From NCBI GenBank assembly GCA_026874595.1, contig CM049310.1, forward strand, positions 41,731,558 through 41,795,557: DNA of 64,000 bases, given 5' to 3'. The notes under the pieces were generated by a model, which was not told where the DNA came from, did not search any database, and was given only the letters and a program-made list of their open reading frames with translations. The position numbers were made by a program, and so were the translations under genes. Below are positions 41,941-55,205 of this stretch, in pieces (position 1 is the stretch's first letter; each line of letters starts with the position of its first letter). The stretch is from Sipunculus nudus (Eukaryota; Annelida; Sipuncula; Golfingiida; Sipunculidae).

Positions 41941-42013
41941 TGGTTCCGCTGGGGTTCGAACACAGGACCTTTCGCGTGTGAGGCGAACGTGATAGCCACT
42001 ACACTACGAAACC
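41941..42013 (-). tRNA. tRNA-Val(CAC), unit 18, T-stem mismatch
   Basis: GAACACAGG on the plus strand gives a T52-C62 mismatch. The same ACACAGG variant is present in the deleted Val copies of units 19, 21, 24 and 26, so this is their likely precursor state. The terminator is down to four T. Confidence 0.6.
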
Positions 42014-42420
42014 GCTCGATATCGTGCCTTCTTCATTCTGAAGCTCAGGGATATTTTAGCTAATCTTTTATGCGACATCATCTGCAGACCAAGGTGGGGT
42101 ACTTCTTACCTCAGTTAAGAATCCGGTCACTACATAAATAACTATATATGATTTTCATTTTAAATACAATAATAATTCCTATTATATTCCTGTTTAAATG
42201 TCAACTACATAGGCTTGAGCCAAGATGAAATAAAAATTAACATACCTTAACGTCACACCTTGTAAGCTGTAAAAGGAGGACGCCGGAAAATATTTACAAT
42301 GAAAATGGGCAAAAAAATGTGAGACCTGGATTCAGGAAAATCTGAAATGTAAGTATTCATACATATTGAACAAAAATGGAACAATAGACTCTTCGAATTT
42401 CACTTCGACACTGTTAAGTT

Positions 42421-42492
42421 GGCTCGTTGGTCTAGGGGTATGATTCTCGTTTCGGGTGCGAGAGGTCCCGGGTTCAATTCCCGGACGAGCCC
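42421..42492 (+). tRNA. tRNA-Pro(CGG), unit 18
   Basis: One anticodon-stem change makes a T31-G39 wobble (CTCGT/GCGAG); otherwise reference. Confidence 0.88.
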
Positions 42493-42918
42493 GATATATT
42501 TTAGCCATCCTTAGATTGCCCCTCGATCTTTCACCTGAGAATTTCTTCTTCCCGCTCACTTAGACCGCAGATAATTTAGGTTCGTCATTAGACCTTGGTC
42601 GATCTTTTCTGTTAACGTTTTCATACATATTTTGTAGGGAATTTCTCGAAATTAAATGACCGGGTGCCACAGCTCATACTAAAACATTAAAATTATTTCA
42701 GAATATAAAATAATATAGCTTTTCACCGATCACATGTGCTTACCTGCAAATTTAGTTTTAATTGCTGTGGAGAAAGTGCATACATCTTGTTAATCCTAAT
42801 ATTTCAATTCGACAACCTCTGATATATACTCACTTAAACTATAGCGTGGTTACAATATTATCGCCTACAGCCATGGGTCATGGGAGAAAGGGTTACTTGG
42901 GTTAATAGGTTAAAAATG

Positions 42919-42993
42919 TGATTTCGCATGGGGGTTCGAACCCTGGACCATTGGCGTGTGAGGCGACCCTGAGAGCCACTACACTTCGAAACC
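42919..42993 (-). pseudogene. psi-Val-1, unit 18
   Basis: As unit 1. Confidence 0.8.
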
Positions 42994-44354
42994 GTTCGAC
43001 AATGAACTTCAGTCATTCTGAAGCTTAAGGATCATGTGCAAACTTGTTTTTTGGAGACCAGTTGGATATTGGATAGGGGAAAACTCACTTTGATTTTGAA
43101 TCCAACCAGTCCAAAATAAAACAAATGAAGTATTAATATGATTCATGTTCAAACAATCCCTAACTGGGAGCATGTTCTACTTCAAATATCAACGATATAG
43201 TATATTCAAGATCAAGTCAAAGTATCCTATGGATACTGTAGATCATGTACAAATGTGATAGGAGAAAAAGTTTATGTCAAGAAAAAAATGAAACTGGAAA
43301 GTTCTACAAAAATAATCTGTAATATCACTGAAGGACCTGAATTAAGGATGACTTCAAATTTTTACATTCAATCATGATGAACTTTATTGGAACGGATCAT
43401 ACAGCACTTTTTCAATTCGAAATCTTAAACTCATGCCAGGGAACAGATAGGTTGCGATATGTCGCTCATTTAAAAAAAAAGATACTTTCTTGTCAGTATT
43501 GGAGAATGATGAATAAAAATATGTAGCTGTCGTATTCGACATGTATAAATTCACCGCGAAGGCACTAGAGTATCATCCTTACACCCATTTCAATTGCTGT
43601 TCAGTAAATGAATATATCTCATTGGTCGTTATATTTTTAAAATCGACAATCCTTAATTTATACAAACTTAAACAAAGGACTTTATAAATAATATCTACTC
43701 TAGCTTGTGACATTTGAAACATGGATTTTCAGGAGGAGGTAAATAGTCTAAATATTTCGGTTTACGCTCTGGTTCGAAATTAGGACCTGCCGCGTGTGAG
43801 ATTAACGTGAGAGCGATCAGGCTCGAATCCGCTGGGTATCATACTTCGGTTCTTCTTAAGCATAACAATGATATGCCAAACCATATCCCGAGGCCAGTTG
43901 AAGACTGCGCAGGGGAAAACTCCTCTTTGGTTTGTTATCTGATCAGTCCATAAATAATATGAAGTATAAATACGATTAAAAATCCTAACTAGGAGAATAC
44001 TCTCCTTCAGACATGAACAACGACAATATAAGTTGAACCAAAGTCAGATAAGCCTGTGCTTCATACTTATATTTTAACAATATTGGAAACAAAAGTAAGA
44101 AGATGTAGCTTTTGATCGTATCACAGATGCGCAGCTGCAAATCAATTTAATATACTGTGGAGATAAAAATGGTCACTTCTGAACATGCTTCAAGTGACGA
44201 ACAGGAACTGAATTAAGCTTGATCACTCGGATGGATAAAACGAATATTCGCTTATTGATATTTCACAAATTACGACCTGAAGTGTCTCATAATTATGTCT
44301 GATCCAGTACATGCAAATGATAAAAAATGGTGGAGGTTATATTTGGGAAAAATA

Positions 44355-44416
44355 TGGTTCCAACACAGGACCTTTCGCGTGTGAGGCGAACGTGATAGCC
44401 ACTACACTACGAAACC
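44355..44416 (-). pseudogene. tRNA-Val lacking 11 nt of the T-arm, unit 19
   Basis: 62 nt. The plus strand reads GGTTCCAACACAGG where intact units have GGTTCCGCTGGGGTTCGAAC; GCTGGGGTTCG is gone, removing the T-loop, one T-stem strand and the B box. Anticodon arm and acceptor strands remain. Not expected to be transcribed by Pol III. Confidence 0.88.
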
Positions 44417-44822
44417 GCTCGATATCGTGCCTTCTTCATTCTGAAGCTCAAGGATATTTTAGCTAATCTTTTATGCGACATCATCTGCAGACCAAGGTGG
44501 GGTACTTCTTACCTCAGTTAAGAATCCGGTCACTACATAAATAACTATATATGATTTTCATTTTAAATACAATAATAATTCCTATTATATTCCTGTTTAA
44601 ATGTCAACTACATAGGTTTGAGCCAAGATGAAATAAAAATTAACATACCTTAACGTCACACCTTGTAAGCTGTAAAAGGAGGACGCCGGAAAATATTTAC
44701 AATGAAAATGGGCAAAAAATGTGAGACCTGGATTCAGGAAAATCTGAAATGTAAGTATTCATACATATTGAACAAAAATGGAACAATAGACTCTTCGAAT
44801 TTCACTTCGACACTGTTAAGTT

Positions 44823-44894
44823 GGCTCGTTGGTCTAGGGGTATGATTCTCGCTTCGGGTGCGAGAGGTCCCGGGTTCAATTCCCGGACGAGCCC
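44823..44894 (+). tRNA. tRNA-Pro(CGG), unit 19
   Basis: Reference sequence. Confidence 0.93.
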
Positions 44895-45320
44895 GATATA
44901 TTTTAGCCATCCTTAGATTGCCCCTCGATCTTTCACCTGAGAATTTCTTCTTCCCGCTCACTTAGACCGCAGATAATTTAAGTTCGTCATTAGACCTTGG
45001 TCGATCTTTTCTGTTAACGTTTTCATACATATTTTGTAGGGAATTTCTCGAAATCAAATGACCGGGTGCCACAGCTCATACTAAAACATTAAAATTATTT
45101 CAGAATATAAAATAATATAGCTTTTCACCGATCACATGTGCTTACCTGCAAATTTAGTTTTAATTGCTGTGGAGAAAGTGCATACATCTTGTTAATCCTA
45201 ATATTTCAATTCGACAACCTCTGATTTATACTCACTTTAACTATAGCGTGGTTACAATATTATCGCCTACAGCCATGGGTCATGGGAGAAAGGGTTACTT
45301 GGGTTAATAGGTTAAAAATG

Positions 45321-45395
45321 TGATTTCGCATGGGGGTTCGAACCCTGGACCATTGGCGTGTGAGGCGACCCTGAGAGCCACTACACTTCGAAACC
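45321..45395 (-). pseudogene. psi-Val-1, unit 19
   Basis: As unit 1. Confidence 0.8.
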
Positions 45396-46765
45396 GTTCG
45401 ATAATGAACTTCAGTCATTCTGAAGCTTAAGGATCATGTGCAAACTTGTTTTTTGGAGACCAGTTGGATATTGGATAGGGGGGAACTCACTTTGATTTTG
45501 AATCAGACCAGTCCAAAATAAAACAAATGAAGTATTAATATGATTCATGTTCAAACAATCCCTAACTGGGAGCATGTTCTACTTCAAATATCAACGATAT
45601 AGGATATTCAAGATCAAGTCAAAGTATCCTATGGATACTGCAGATCATGTACAAATGTGATAGGAGAAAAAGTTTATGTCAAGAAAAAAATGAAACTGGA
45701 AAGTTCTACAAAAATAATCAGTAATATCACTGAAGGACCTGAATTAAGGATGACTTCAAATTTTTACATTCAATCATGATGAACTTTATTGGAACGGATC
45801 GTACAGCACTTTTTCAATTCGAAATCTTAAACTCATGCCAGGGAACAGATAGGTTGCGATATGTCGCTCATTTAAAAAAAAAGATACTTTCTTGTCAGTA
45901 TTGGAGAATGATGAATAAAAATATATAGCTGTCGTATTCGACATGTATAAATTCACCGCGAAGGCACTAGAGTATCATCCTTACACCCATTTCAATTGCT
46001 GTTCAGTAAATGAATATATCTCATTGGTCGTTATATTTTTAAAATCGACAATCCTTAATTTATACAAACTTAAACAAAGGACTTTATAAATAATATCTAC
46101 TCTAGCTTGTGACATTTGAAACATGGATTTTCAGGAGGAGGTAAATAGTCTAAGTATTTCGGTTTACGCTCTGGTTCGAAATTAGGACCTGCCGCGTGTG
46201 AGATCAACGTGAGAGCGATCAGGCTCGAATCCGCTGGGTATCATACTTCGGTTCTTCTTAAGCATAACAATGATATGCCATACCATATCTCGAGGCCAGT
46301 TGAAGACTGCGCAGGGGAAACCTCCTCTTTGGTTTGTTATCTGATCAGTCCATAAATAATATGAAGTGTAAATACCATTAAAAATCAGACGATTCCTAAC
46401 TAGGAGAATACTCTCCTTCAGACATGAACAACGACAATATAAGTTGAACAAAAGTCAGATAAAGCCTGTGCTTCATACTTATATTTTAACAATATTGGAA
46501 ACAAAAGTAAGAAGATGTAGCTTTTGATCGTATCACAGATGCGCAGCTGCAAATCAATTTAATATACTGTGGAGATAAAAATGGTCACTTCTGAACATGC
46601 TTCAAGTGACGAACAGGAACTGAATTAAGCTTGATCACTCGGATAGATAAAACGAATATTCGCTTATTGATATTTCACAAATTACGACATGAAGTTCTTA
46701 TAATTATGTCTGATCCAGTAAATGCAAATGATGAAAAATGGTGGAGGTTATATTTGGCAAAAATG

Positions 46766-46838
46766 TGGTTCCGCTGGGGTTCGAACCCAGGACCTTTCGC
46801 ATGTGAGGCGAACGTGATATCCACTACACTACGAAACC
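46766..46838 (-). tRNA. tRNA-Val(CAC), unit 20, variant
   Basis: Loop CTCACAT and D-loop GGATATC; all stems pair. This form is shared by units 22, 23, 25, 27 and 28. Confidence 0.85.
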
Positions 46839-47244
46839 GCTCGATATCGTGCCTTCTTTATTCTGAAGCTCAAGGATATTATAGCTGATTTTTTATGCGA
46901 CATCCTCTGCAGACGAAAGTGGGGTACTTCTTACCTCAGTTAAGAATCCGGTCACTACATAAATAACTATATATGATTTTCATTTTAAATACAATAATAA
47001 TTCCTATTATATTCTTGTTTAAATGTCAACTACATAGGTTTGAGCCAAGATGAAATAAAAATTAACTTATCTTAACGTCACACCTTGAAAGCTGTAAAAG
47101 GAGGACACCGGAAAATATTTACAATTAAAATGGGCAAAAAATGTGAAACCTGGATTCAGGAAAATCTGAAATTTAAGTATTCATACATGATGAACAAAAA
47201 TGGAACAATAGACTCTTCGAATTTAACTTCGACACTGTTAAGTT

Positions 47245-47315
47245 GGCTCGTTGGTGTAGGAGTAAGATTCTCGCTTCGGGTGCGAGAGCTTTCGTGTTCT
47301 ATCCCGGACGAGCCC
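47245..47315 (+). pseudogene. Decayed tRNA-Pro(CGG), T-stem lost, unit 20
   Basis: Same form as unit 17. Confidence 0.78.
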
Positions 47316-47741
47316 GGTATATTTTAGCCATCATTGGATTGCCCATCGATCTTTGACCCGAGAATTTCTTCTTCCCGCTCACTAAGACAGCAGGTAATTT
47401 AGGTTCGCCATCAGACCTTGGTCGATCTTTTCTGTTAACGTTTTCACACATATTTTGTAGGGAATTTCTCGAAATCAAATGACCGGATGCCACAGCTCAT
47501 ACTAAAACATTAAAAGTATTTCAGAATATAAAATAATATAGCTTTTCACCGATCACATGTGCTTACCTGCAAATTTAGTTTTAATTGCTGTTGAGAAAGT
47601 GCATACATCTTGTTAATCCTAATATTTCAATTCGACAACCTCCGATTTATACTCACTAAAACTATAGCGTGGTTACAATATTATCGCCTACAGCAATGGG
47701 TCATGGGAGAGAGGGTTACTTGGTTTAATAGGTTAAAAATG

Positions 47742-47815
47742 TGATTTCGCATGGGGCTCGCACCCTGGACCATTGGCGTGTGAGGCGACCCTGAGAGCCA
47801 CTACACTTCAAAACC
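47742..47815 (-). pseudogene. psi-Val-1, unit 20
   Basis: As unit 17 plus an acceptor-stem change (CTTCAAAACC on the plus strand). Confidence 0.75.
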
Positions 47816-48592
47816 GTTCGATAATGAACTTCAGTCATTCTGAAGCGTAAGGGTCATGTGCAAACTTGTTTTTTGGAGACCAGTTGGATATTGGAAAGGG
47901 GGAAACTCACTTTGATTTTGAATTCAACCAGTCCAAAATAAAACAAATGAAGTATTTATATGATTCATGTTTAAACAATCCCTAACTGGGAGCTGGGGTT
48001 TACGCTCAGGTTCGAAATTAGGACCTGCCGCGTGTGAGATCAACATGAGAGCGATCAGGCTCGAATCCGCTAGGTATCATACTTCGGTTCTTCTTAAGCA
48101 TAACAATGATATGCCAAACCATATCCCGAGGCCAGTTGAAGACTGCGCAGGGGAAAACTCCTCTTTGGTTTGTTATCTGATCAGTCCATAAATAATATGA
48201 AGTATAAATACGATTAAAAATCCTAACTAGGAGAATACTCTCCTTCAGACATGAACAACGACAATATAAGTTGAACCAAAGTCAGATAAGCCTGTGCTTC
48301 ATACTTATATTTTAACAATATTGGAAACAAAAGTAAGAAGATGTAGCTTTTGATCGTATCACAGATGCGCAGCTGCAATTCAATTTAATATACTGTGGAG
48401 ATAAAAATGGTCACTTCTGAACATGCTTCAAGTGACGAACAGGAACTGAATTAAGCTTGATCACTCGGATGGATAAAACGAATATTCGCTTATTGATATT
48501 TCACAAATTACGACCTGAAGTGTCTCATAATTATGTCTGATCCAGTACATGCAAATGATAAAAAATGGTGGAGGTTATATTTGGGAAAAATA

Positions 48593-48654
48593 TGGTTCCA
48601 ACACAGGACCTTTCGCGTGTGAGGCGAACGTGATAGCCACTACACTACGAAACC
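48593..48654 (-). pseudogene. tRNA-Val lacking 11 nt of the T-arm, unit 21
   Basis: Same deletion as at 44355-44416. Confidence 0.88.
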
Positions 48655-49060
48655 GCTCGATATCGTGCCTTCTTCATTCTGAAGCTCAAGGATATTTTAG
48701 CTAATCTTTTATGCGACATCATCTGCAGACCAAGGTGGGGTACTTCTTACCTCAGTTAAGAATCCGGTCACTACATAAATAACTATATATGATTTTCATT
48801 TTAAATACAATAATAATTCCTATTATATTCCTGTTTAAATGTCAACTACATAGGTTTGAGCCAAGATGAAATAAAAATTAACATACCTTAACGTCACACC
48901 TTGTAAGCTGTAAAAGGAGGACGCCGGAAAATATTTACAATGAAAATGGGCAAAAAATGTGAGACCTGGATTCAGGAAAATCTGAAATGTAAGTATTCAT
49001 ACATATTGAACAAAAATGGAACAATAGACTCTTCGAATTTCACTTCGACACTGTTAAGTT

Positions 49061-49132
49061 GGCTCGTTGGTCTAGGGGTATGATTCTCGCTTCGGGTGCG
49101 AGAGGTCACGGGTTCAATTCCCGGACGAGCCC
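49061..49132 (+). tRNA. tRNA-Pro(CGG), unit 21, T-stem mismatch
   Basis: GGTCACGGG for GGTCCCGGG gives an A49-G65 mismatch at the base of the T-stem. The rest is intact, B box included. Confidence 0.8.
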
Positions 49133-49558
49133 GATATATTTTAGCCATCCTTAGATTGCCCCTCGATCTTTCACCTGAGAATTTCTTCTTCCCGCTCACT
49201 TAGACCGCAGATAATTTAGGTTCGTCATTAGACCTTGGTCGATCTTTTCTGTTAACGTTTTCATACATATTTTGTAGGGAATTTCTCGAAATCAAATGAC
49301 CGGGTGCCACAGCTCCTACTAAAACATTAAAATTATTTCAGAATATAAAATAATATAGCTTTTCACCGATCACATGTGCTTACCTGCAAATTTAGTTTTA
49401 ATTGCTGTGGAGAAAGTGCATACATCTTGTTAATCCTAATATTTCAATTCGACAACCTCTGATTTATACTCACTTTAACTATAGCGTGGTTACAATATTA
49501 TCGCCTACAGCCATGGGTCATGGGAGAAAGGGTTACTTGGGTTAATAGGTTAAAAATG

Positions 49559-49633
49559 TGATTTCGCATGGGGGTTCGAACCCTGGACCATTGGCGTGTG
49601 AGGCGACCCTGAGAGCCACTACACTTCGAAACC
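49559..49633 (-). pseudogene. psi-Val-1, unit 21
   Basis: As unit 1. Confidence 0.8.
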
Positions 49634-51003
49634 GTTCGACAATGAACTTCAGTCATTCTGAAGCTTAAGGATCATGTGCAAACTTGTTTTTTGGAGACCA
49701 GTTGGATATTGGATAGGGGGGAACTCACTTTGATTTTGAATCAGACCAGTCCAAAATAAAACAAATGAAGTATTAATATGATTCATGTTCAAACAATCCC
49801 TAACTGGGAGCATGTTCTACTTCAAATATCAACGATATAGGATATTCAAGATCAAGTCAAAGTATCCTATGGATACTGCAGATCATGTACAAATGTGATA
49901 GGAGAAAAAGTTTATGTCAAGAAAAAAATGAAACTGGAAAGTTCTACAAAAATAATCAGTAATATCACTGAAGGACCTGAATTAAGGATGACTTCAAATT
50001 TTTACATTCAATCATGATGAACTTTATTGGAACGGATCGTACAGCACTTTTTCAATTCGAAATCTTAAACTCATGCCAGGGAACAGATAGGTTGCGATAT
50101 GTCGCTCATTTAAAAAAAAAGATACTTTCTTGTCAGTATTGGAGAATGATGAATAAAAATATATAGCTGTCGTATTCGACATGTATAAATTCACCGCGAA
50201 GGCACTAGAGTATCATCCTTACACCCATTTCAATTGCTGTTCAGTAAATGAATATATCTCATTGGTCGTTATATTTTTAAAATCGACAATCCTTAATTTA
50301 TACAAACTTAAACAAAGGACTTTATAAATAATATCTACTCTAGCTTGTGACATTTGAAACATGGATTTTCAGGAGGAGGTAAATAGTCTAAGTATTTCGG
50401 TTTACGCTCTGGTTCGAAATTAGGACCTGCCGCGTGTGAGATCAACGTGAGAGCGATCAGGCTCGAATCCGCTGGGTATCATACTTCGGTTCTTCTTAAG
50501 CATAACAATGATATGCCATACCATATCTCGAGGCCAGTTGAAGACTGCGCAGGGGAAACCTCCTCTTTGGTTTGTTATCTGATCAGTCCATAAATAATAT
50601 GAAGTGTAAATACCATTAAAAATCAGACGATTCCTAACTAGGAGAATACTCTCCTTCAGACATGAACAACGACAATATAAGTTGAACAAAAGTCAGATAA
50701 AGCCTGTGCTTCATACTTATATTTTAACAATATTGGAAACAAAAGTAAGAAGATGTAGCTTTTGATCGTATCACAGATGCGCAGCTGCAAATCAATTTAA
50801 TATACTGTGGAGATAAAAATGGTCACTTCTGAACATGCCTCAAGTGACGAACAGGAACTGAATTAAGCTTGATCACTCGGATAGATAAAACGAATATTCG
50901 CTTATTGATATTTCACAAATTACGACATGAAGTTCTTATAATTATGTCTGATCCAGTAAATGCAAATGATGAAAAATGGTGGAGGTTATATTTGGCAAAA
51001 ATG

Positions 51004-51076
51004 TGGTTCCGCTGGGGTTCGAACCCAGGACCTTTCGCATGTGAGGCGAACGTGATATCCACTACACTACGAAACC
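51004..51076 (-). tRNA. tRNA-Val(CAC), unit 22, variant
   Basis: Same form as unit 20. Confidence 0.85.
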
Positions 51077-51482
51077 GCTCGATATCGTGCCTTCTTTATT
51101 CTGAAGCTCAAGGATATTATAGCTGATCTTTTATGCGACATCCTCTGCAGACGAAAGTGGAGTACTTCTTACCTCAGTTAAGAATCCGGTCACTACATAA
51201 ATAACTATATATGATTTTCATTTTAAATACAATAATAATTCCTATTATATTCTTGTTTAAATTTCAACTACATAGGTTTGAGCCAAGATGAAATAAAAAT
51301 TAACTTATCTTAACGTCACACCTTGAAAGCTGTAAAAGGAGGACACCGGAAAATATTTACAATTAAAATGGGCAAAAAAAGTGAAACCTGGATTCAGGAA
51401 AATCTGAAATTTAAGTATTCATACATGTTGAACAAAAATTGAACAATAGACTCTTCGAATTTAACTTCGACACTGTTAAGTT

Positions 51483-51553
51483 GGCTCGTTGGTGTAGGAG
51501 TAAGATTCTCGCTTCGGGTGCGAGAGCTTCCGGGTTCTATCCCGGACGAGCCC
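51483..51553 (+). pseudogene. Decayed tRNA-Pro(CGG), S type, unit 22
   Basis: Six-base T-loop with an intact T-stem, as in units 3-15 rather than 17 and 20. Confidence 0.75.
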
Positions 51554-51979
51554 GGTATATTTTAGCCATCATTCGATTGCCCCTCGATCTTTGACCCGAG
51601 AATTTCTTCTTCCCGCTCACTAAGACAGCAGGTAATTTAGGTTCGCCATCAGACCTTGGTCGATCTTTTCTGTTAAGGTTTTCACACATATTTTGTAGGG
51701 AATTTCTCGAAATCAAATGACCGGATGCCACAGCTCATACTAAAACATTAAAAGTATTTCAGAATATAAAATAATATAGCTTTTCACCGATCACATGTGC
51801 TTACCTGCAAATTTAGTTTTAATTGCTGTTGAGAAAGTGCATACATCTTGTTAATCCTAATATTTCAATTCGACAACCTCCGATTTATACTCACTAAAAC
51901 TATAGCGTGGTTACAATATTATCGCCTACAGCAATGGGTCATGGGAGAGAGGGTTACTTGGTTTAATAGGTTAAAAATG

Positions 51980-52054
51980 TGATTTCGCATGGGGGCTCGA
52001 ACCCTGGACCATTGGCGTGTGAGGCGACCCTGAGAGCCACTACACTTCGAAACC
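51980..52054 (-). pseudogene. psi-Val-1, unit 22
   Basis: Carries the GGCTCGAACCC variant, as unit 11. Confidence 0.78.
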
Positions 52055-52838
52055 GTTCGATAATGAACTTCAGTCATTCTGAAGCGTAAGGATCATGTGC
52101 AAACTTGTTTTTTGGAGACCAGTTGGATATTGGATAGGGGAAACTCACTTTGATTTTAAATTCAACCAGTCCAAAATAAAACAAATGAAGTATTAATATG
52201 ATTAATGTTCAAACAATCCCTAACTGGGAGCTGGGGTTTACGCTCTGGTTCGAAATTAGGACCTGCCGCGTGTGAGATCAACGTGAGAGCGATCAGGCTC
52301 GAATCCGCTGGGTATCATACTTCGGTTCTTCTTAAGCATAACAATGATATGCCAAACCATATCCCGAGGCCAGTTGAAGACTGCGCAGGGGAAAACTCCT
52401 CTTTGGTTTGTTATCTGATCAGTCCATAAATAATATGAAGTATAAATACGATTAAAAATCAGACGATTCCTAACTAGGAGAATACTCTCCTTCAGACATG
52501 AACAACGACAATATAAGTTGAACAAAAGTCAGATAAAGCCTTTGCTTCATACTTATATTTTAACAATATTGGAAACAAAAGTAAGAAGATGTAGCTTTGA
52601 TCGTATCACAGATGCGCAGCTGCAAATCAATTTAATATACTGTGGAGATAAAAATGGTCACTTCTGAACATGCTTCAAGTGACGAACAGGAACTGAATTA
52701 AGCTTGATCACTCGGATAGATAAAACGAATATTCGCTTATTGATATTTCACAAATTACGACATGAAGTTCTTATAATTATGTCTGATCCAGTAAATGCAA
52801 ATGATGAAAAATGGTGGAGGTTATATTTGGCAAAAATG

Positions 52839-52911
52839 TGGTTCCGCTGGGGTTCGAACCCAGGACCTTTCGCATGTGAGGCGAACGTGATATCCACTAC
52901 ACTACGAAACC
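52839..52911 (-). tRNA. tRNA-Val(CAC), unit 23, variant
   Basis: Same form as unit 20. Confidence 0.85.
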
Positions 52912-53317
52912 GCTCGATATCGTGCCTTCTTTATTCTGAAGCTCAAGGATATTATAGCTGATCTTTTATGCGACATCCTCTGCAGACGAAAGTGGGGTAC
53001 TTCTTACCTCAGTTAAGAATCCGGTCACTACATAAATAACTATATATGATTTTCATTTTAAATACAATAATAATTCCTATTATATTCTTGTTTAAATGTC
53101 AACTACATAGGTTTGAGCCAAGATGAAATAAAAATTAACTTATCTTAACGTCACACCTTGAAAGCTGTAAAAGGAGGACACCGGAAAATATTTACAATTA
53201 AAATGGGCAAAAAATGTGAAACCTGGATTCAGGAAAATCTGAAATTTAAGTATTCATACATGATGAACAAAAATGGAACAATAGACTCTTCGAATTTAAC
53301 TTCGACACTGTTAAGTT

Positions 53318-53388
53318 GGCTCGTTGGTGTAGGAGTAAGATTCTCGCTTCGGGTGCGAGAGCTTTCGTGTTCTATCCCGGACGAGCCC
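53318..53388 (+). pseudogene. Decayed tRNA-Pro(CGG), T-stem lost, unit 23
   Basis: Same form as unit 17. Confidence 0.78.
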
Positions 53389-53814
53389 GGTATATTTTAG
53401 CCATCATTGGATTGCCCATCGATCTTTGACCCGAGAATTTCTTCTTCCCGCTCACTAAGACAGCAGGTAATTTAGGTTCGCCATCAGACCTTGGTCGATC
53501 TTTTCTGTTAAGGTTTTCACACATATTTTGTAGGGAATTTCTCGAAATCAAATGACCGGATGCCACAGCTCATACTAAAACATTAAAAGTATTTCAGAAT
53601 ATAAAATAATATAGCTTTTCACCGATCACATGTGCTTACCTGCAAATTTAGTTTTAATTGCTGTTGAGAAAGTGCATACATCTTGTTAATCCTAATATTT
53701 CAATTCGACAACCTCCGATTTATACTCACTAAAACTATAGCGTGGTTACAATATTATCGCCTACAGCAATGGGTCATGGGAGAGAGGGTTACTTGGTTTA
53801 ATAGGTTAAAAATG

Positions 53815-53888
53815 TGATTTCGCATGGGGCTCGCACCCTGGACCATTGGCGTGTGAGGCGACCCTGAGAGCCACTACACTTCAAAACC
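53815..53888 (-). pseudogene. psi-Val-1, unit 23
   Basis: Same form as unit 20. Confidence 0.75.
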
Positions 53889-54665
53889 GTTCGATAATGA
53901 ACTTCAGTCATTCTGAAGCGTAAGGGTCATGTGCAAACTTGTTTTTTGGAGACCAGTTGGATATTGGAAAGGGGGAAACTCACTTTGATTTTGAATTCAA
54001 CCAGTCCAAAATAAAACAAATGAAGTATTTATATGATTCATGTTTAAACAATCCCTAACTGGGAGCTGGGGTTTACGCTCAGGTTCGAAATTAGGACCTG
54101 CCGCGTGTGAGATCAACATGAGAGCGATCAGGCTCGAATCCGCTAGGTATCATACTTCGGTTCTTCTTAAGCATAACAATGATATGCCAAACCATATCCC
54201 GAGGCCAGTTGAAGACTGCGCAGGGGAAAACTCCTCTTTGGTTTGTTATCTGATCAGTCCATAAATAATATGAAGTATAAATACGATTAAAAATCCTAAC
54301 TAGGAGAATACTCTCCTTCAGACATGAACAACGACAATATAAGTTGAACCAAAGTCAGATAAGCCTGTGCTTCATACTTATATTTTAACAATATTGGAAA
54401 CAAAAGTAAGAAGATGTAGCTTTTGATCGTATCACAGATGCGCAGCTGCAATTCAATTTAATATACTGTGGAGATAAAAATGGTCACTTCTGAACATGCT
54501 TCAAGTGACGAACAGGAACTGAATTAAGCTTGATCACTCGGATGGATAAAACGAATATTCGCTTATTGATATTTCACAAATTACGACCTGAAGTGTCTCA
54601 TAATTATGTCTGATCCAGTACATGCAAATGATAAAAAATGGTGGAGGTTATATTTGGGAAAAATA

Positions 54666-54727
54666 TGGTTCCAACACAGGACCTTTCGCGTGTGAGGCGA
54701 ACGTGATAGCCACTACACTACGAAACC
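54666..54727 (-). pseudogene. tRNA-Val lacking 11 nt of the T-arm, unit 24
   Basis: Same deletion as at 44355-44416. Confidence 0.88.
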
Positions 54728-55133
54728 GCTCGATATCGTGCCTTCTTCATTCTGAAGCTCAAGGATATTTTAGCTAATCTTTTATGCGACATCATCTGCA
54801 GACCAAGGTGGGGTACTTCTTACCTCAGTTAAGAATCCGGTCACTACATAAATAACTATATATGATTTTCATTTTAAATACAATAATAATTCCTATTATA
54901 TTCCTGTTTAAATGTCAACTACATAGGTTTGAGCCAAGATGAAATAAAAATTAACATACCTTAACGTCACACCTTGTAAGCTGTAAAAGGAGGACGCCGG
55001 AAAATATTTACAATGAAAATGGGCAAAAAATGTGAGACCTGGATTCAGGAAAATCTGAAATGTAAGTATTCATACATATTGAACAAAAATGGAACAATAG
55101 ACTCTTCGAATTTCACTTCGACACTGTTAAGTT

Positions 55134-55205
55134 GGCTCGTTGGTCTAGGGGTATGATTCTCGCTTCGGGTGCGAGAGGTCACGGGTTCAATTCCCGGACG
55201 AGCCC
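55134..55205 (+). tRNA. tRNA-Pro(CGG), unit 24, T-stem mismatch
   Basis: Same A49-G65 mismatch as unit 21. Confidence 0.8.

Larger units (their letters stand above)
41797..44209. repeat. Unit 18, L type
   Basis: 2,413 bp. It carries the S-associated 9-bp deletion near 43983. psi-Val-2 is at 43758-43830. Confidence 0.94.
44210..46621. repeat. Unit 19, L type, Val deleted
   Basis: 2,412 bp; no 9-bp deletion. psi-Val-2 is at 46160-46232. First of four L units with a truncated Val. Confidence 0.95.
46622..48447. repeat. Unit 20, S type
   Basis: 1,826 bp; psi-Val-2 is at 47996-48068. First unit of the 10,311-bp higher-order repeat (units 20-24). Confidence 0.95.
48448..50859. repeat. Unit 21, L type, Val deleted
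   Basis: 2,412 bp; psi-Val-2 is at 50398-50470. It shares the private variant CAGCTCCTACT with unit 26, 10,311 bp away. Confidence 0.95.
50860..52694. repeat. Unit 22, S type
   Basis: 1,835 bp without the 9-bp deletion; psi-Val-2 is at 52234-52306. Private variants (GTGGAGTACTTC, AAATTTCAAC, AAAAAAAGTG, AAAATTGAAC) recur only in unit 27. Confidence 0.95.
52695..54520. repeat. Unit 23, S type
   Basis: 1,826 bp; psi-Val-2 is at 54069-54141. A second S unit in a row. Confidence 0.95.
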
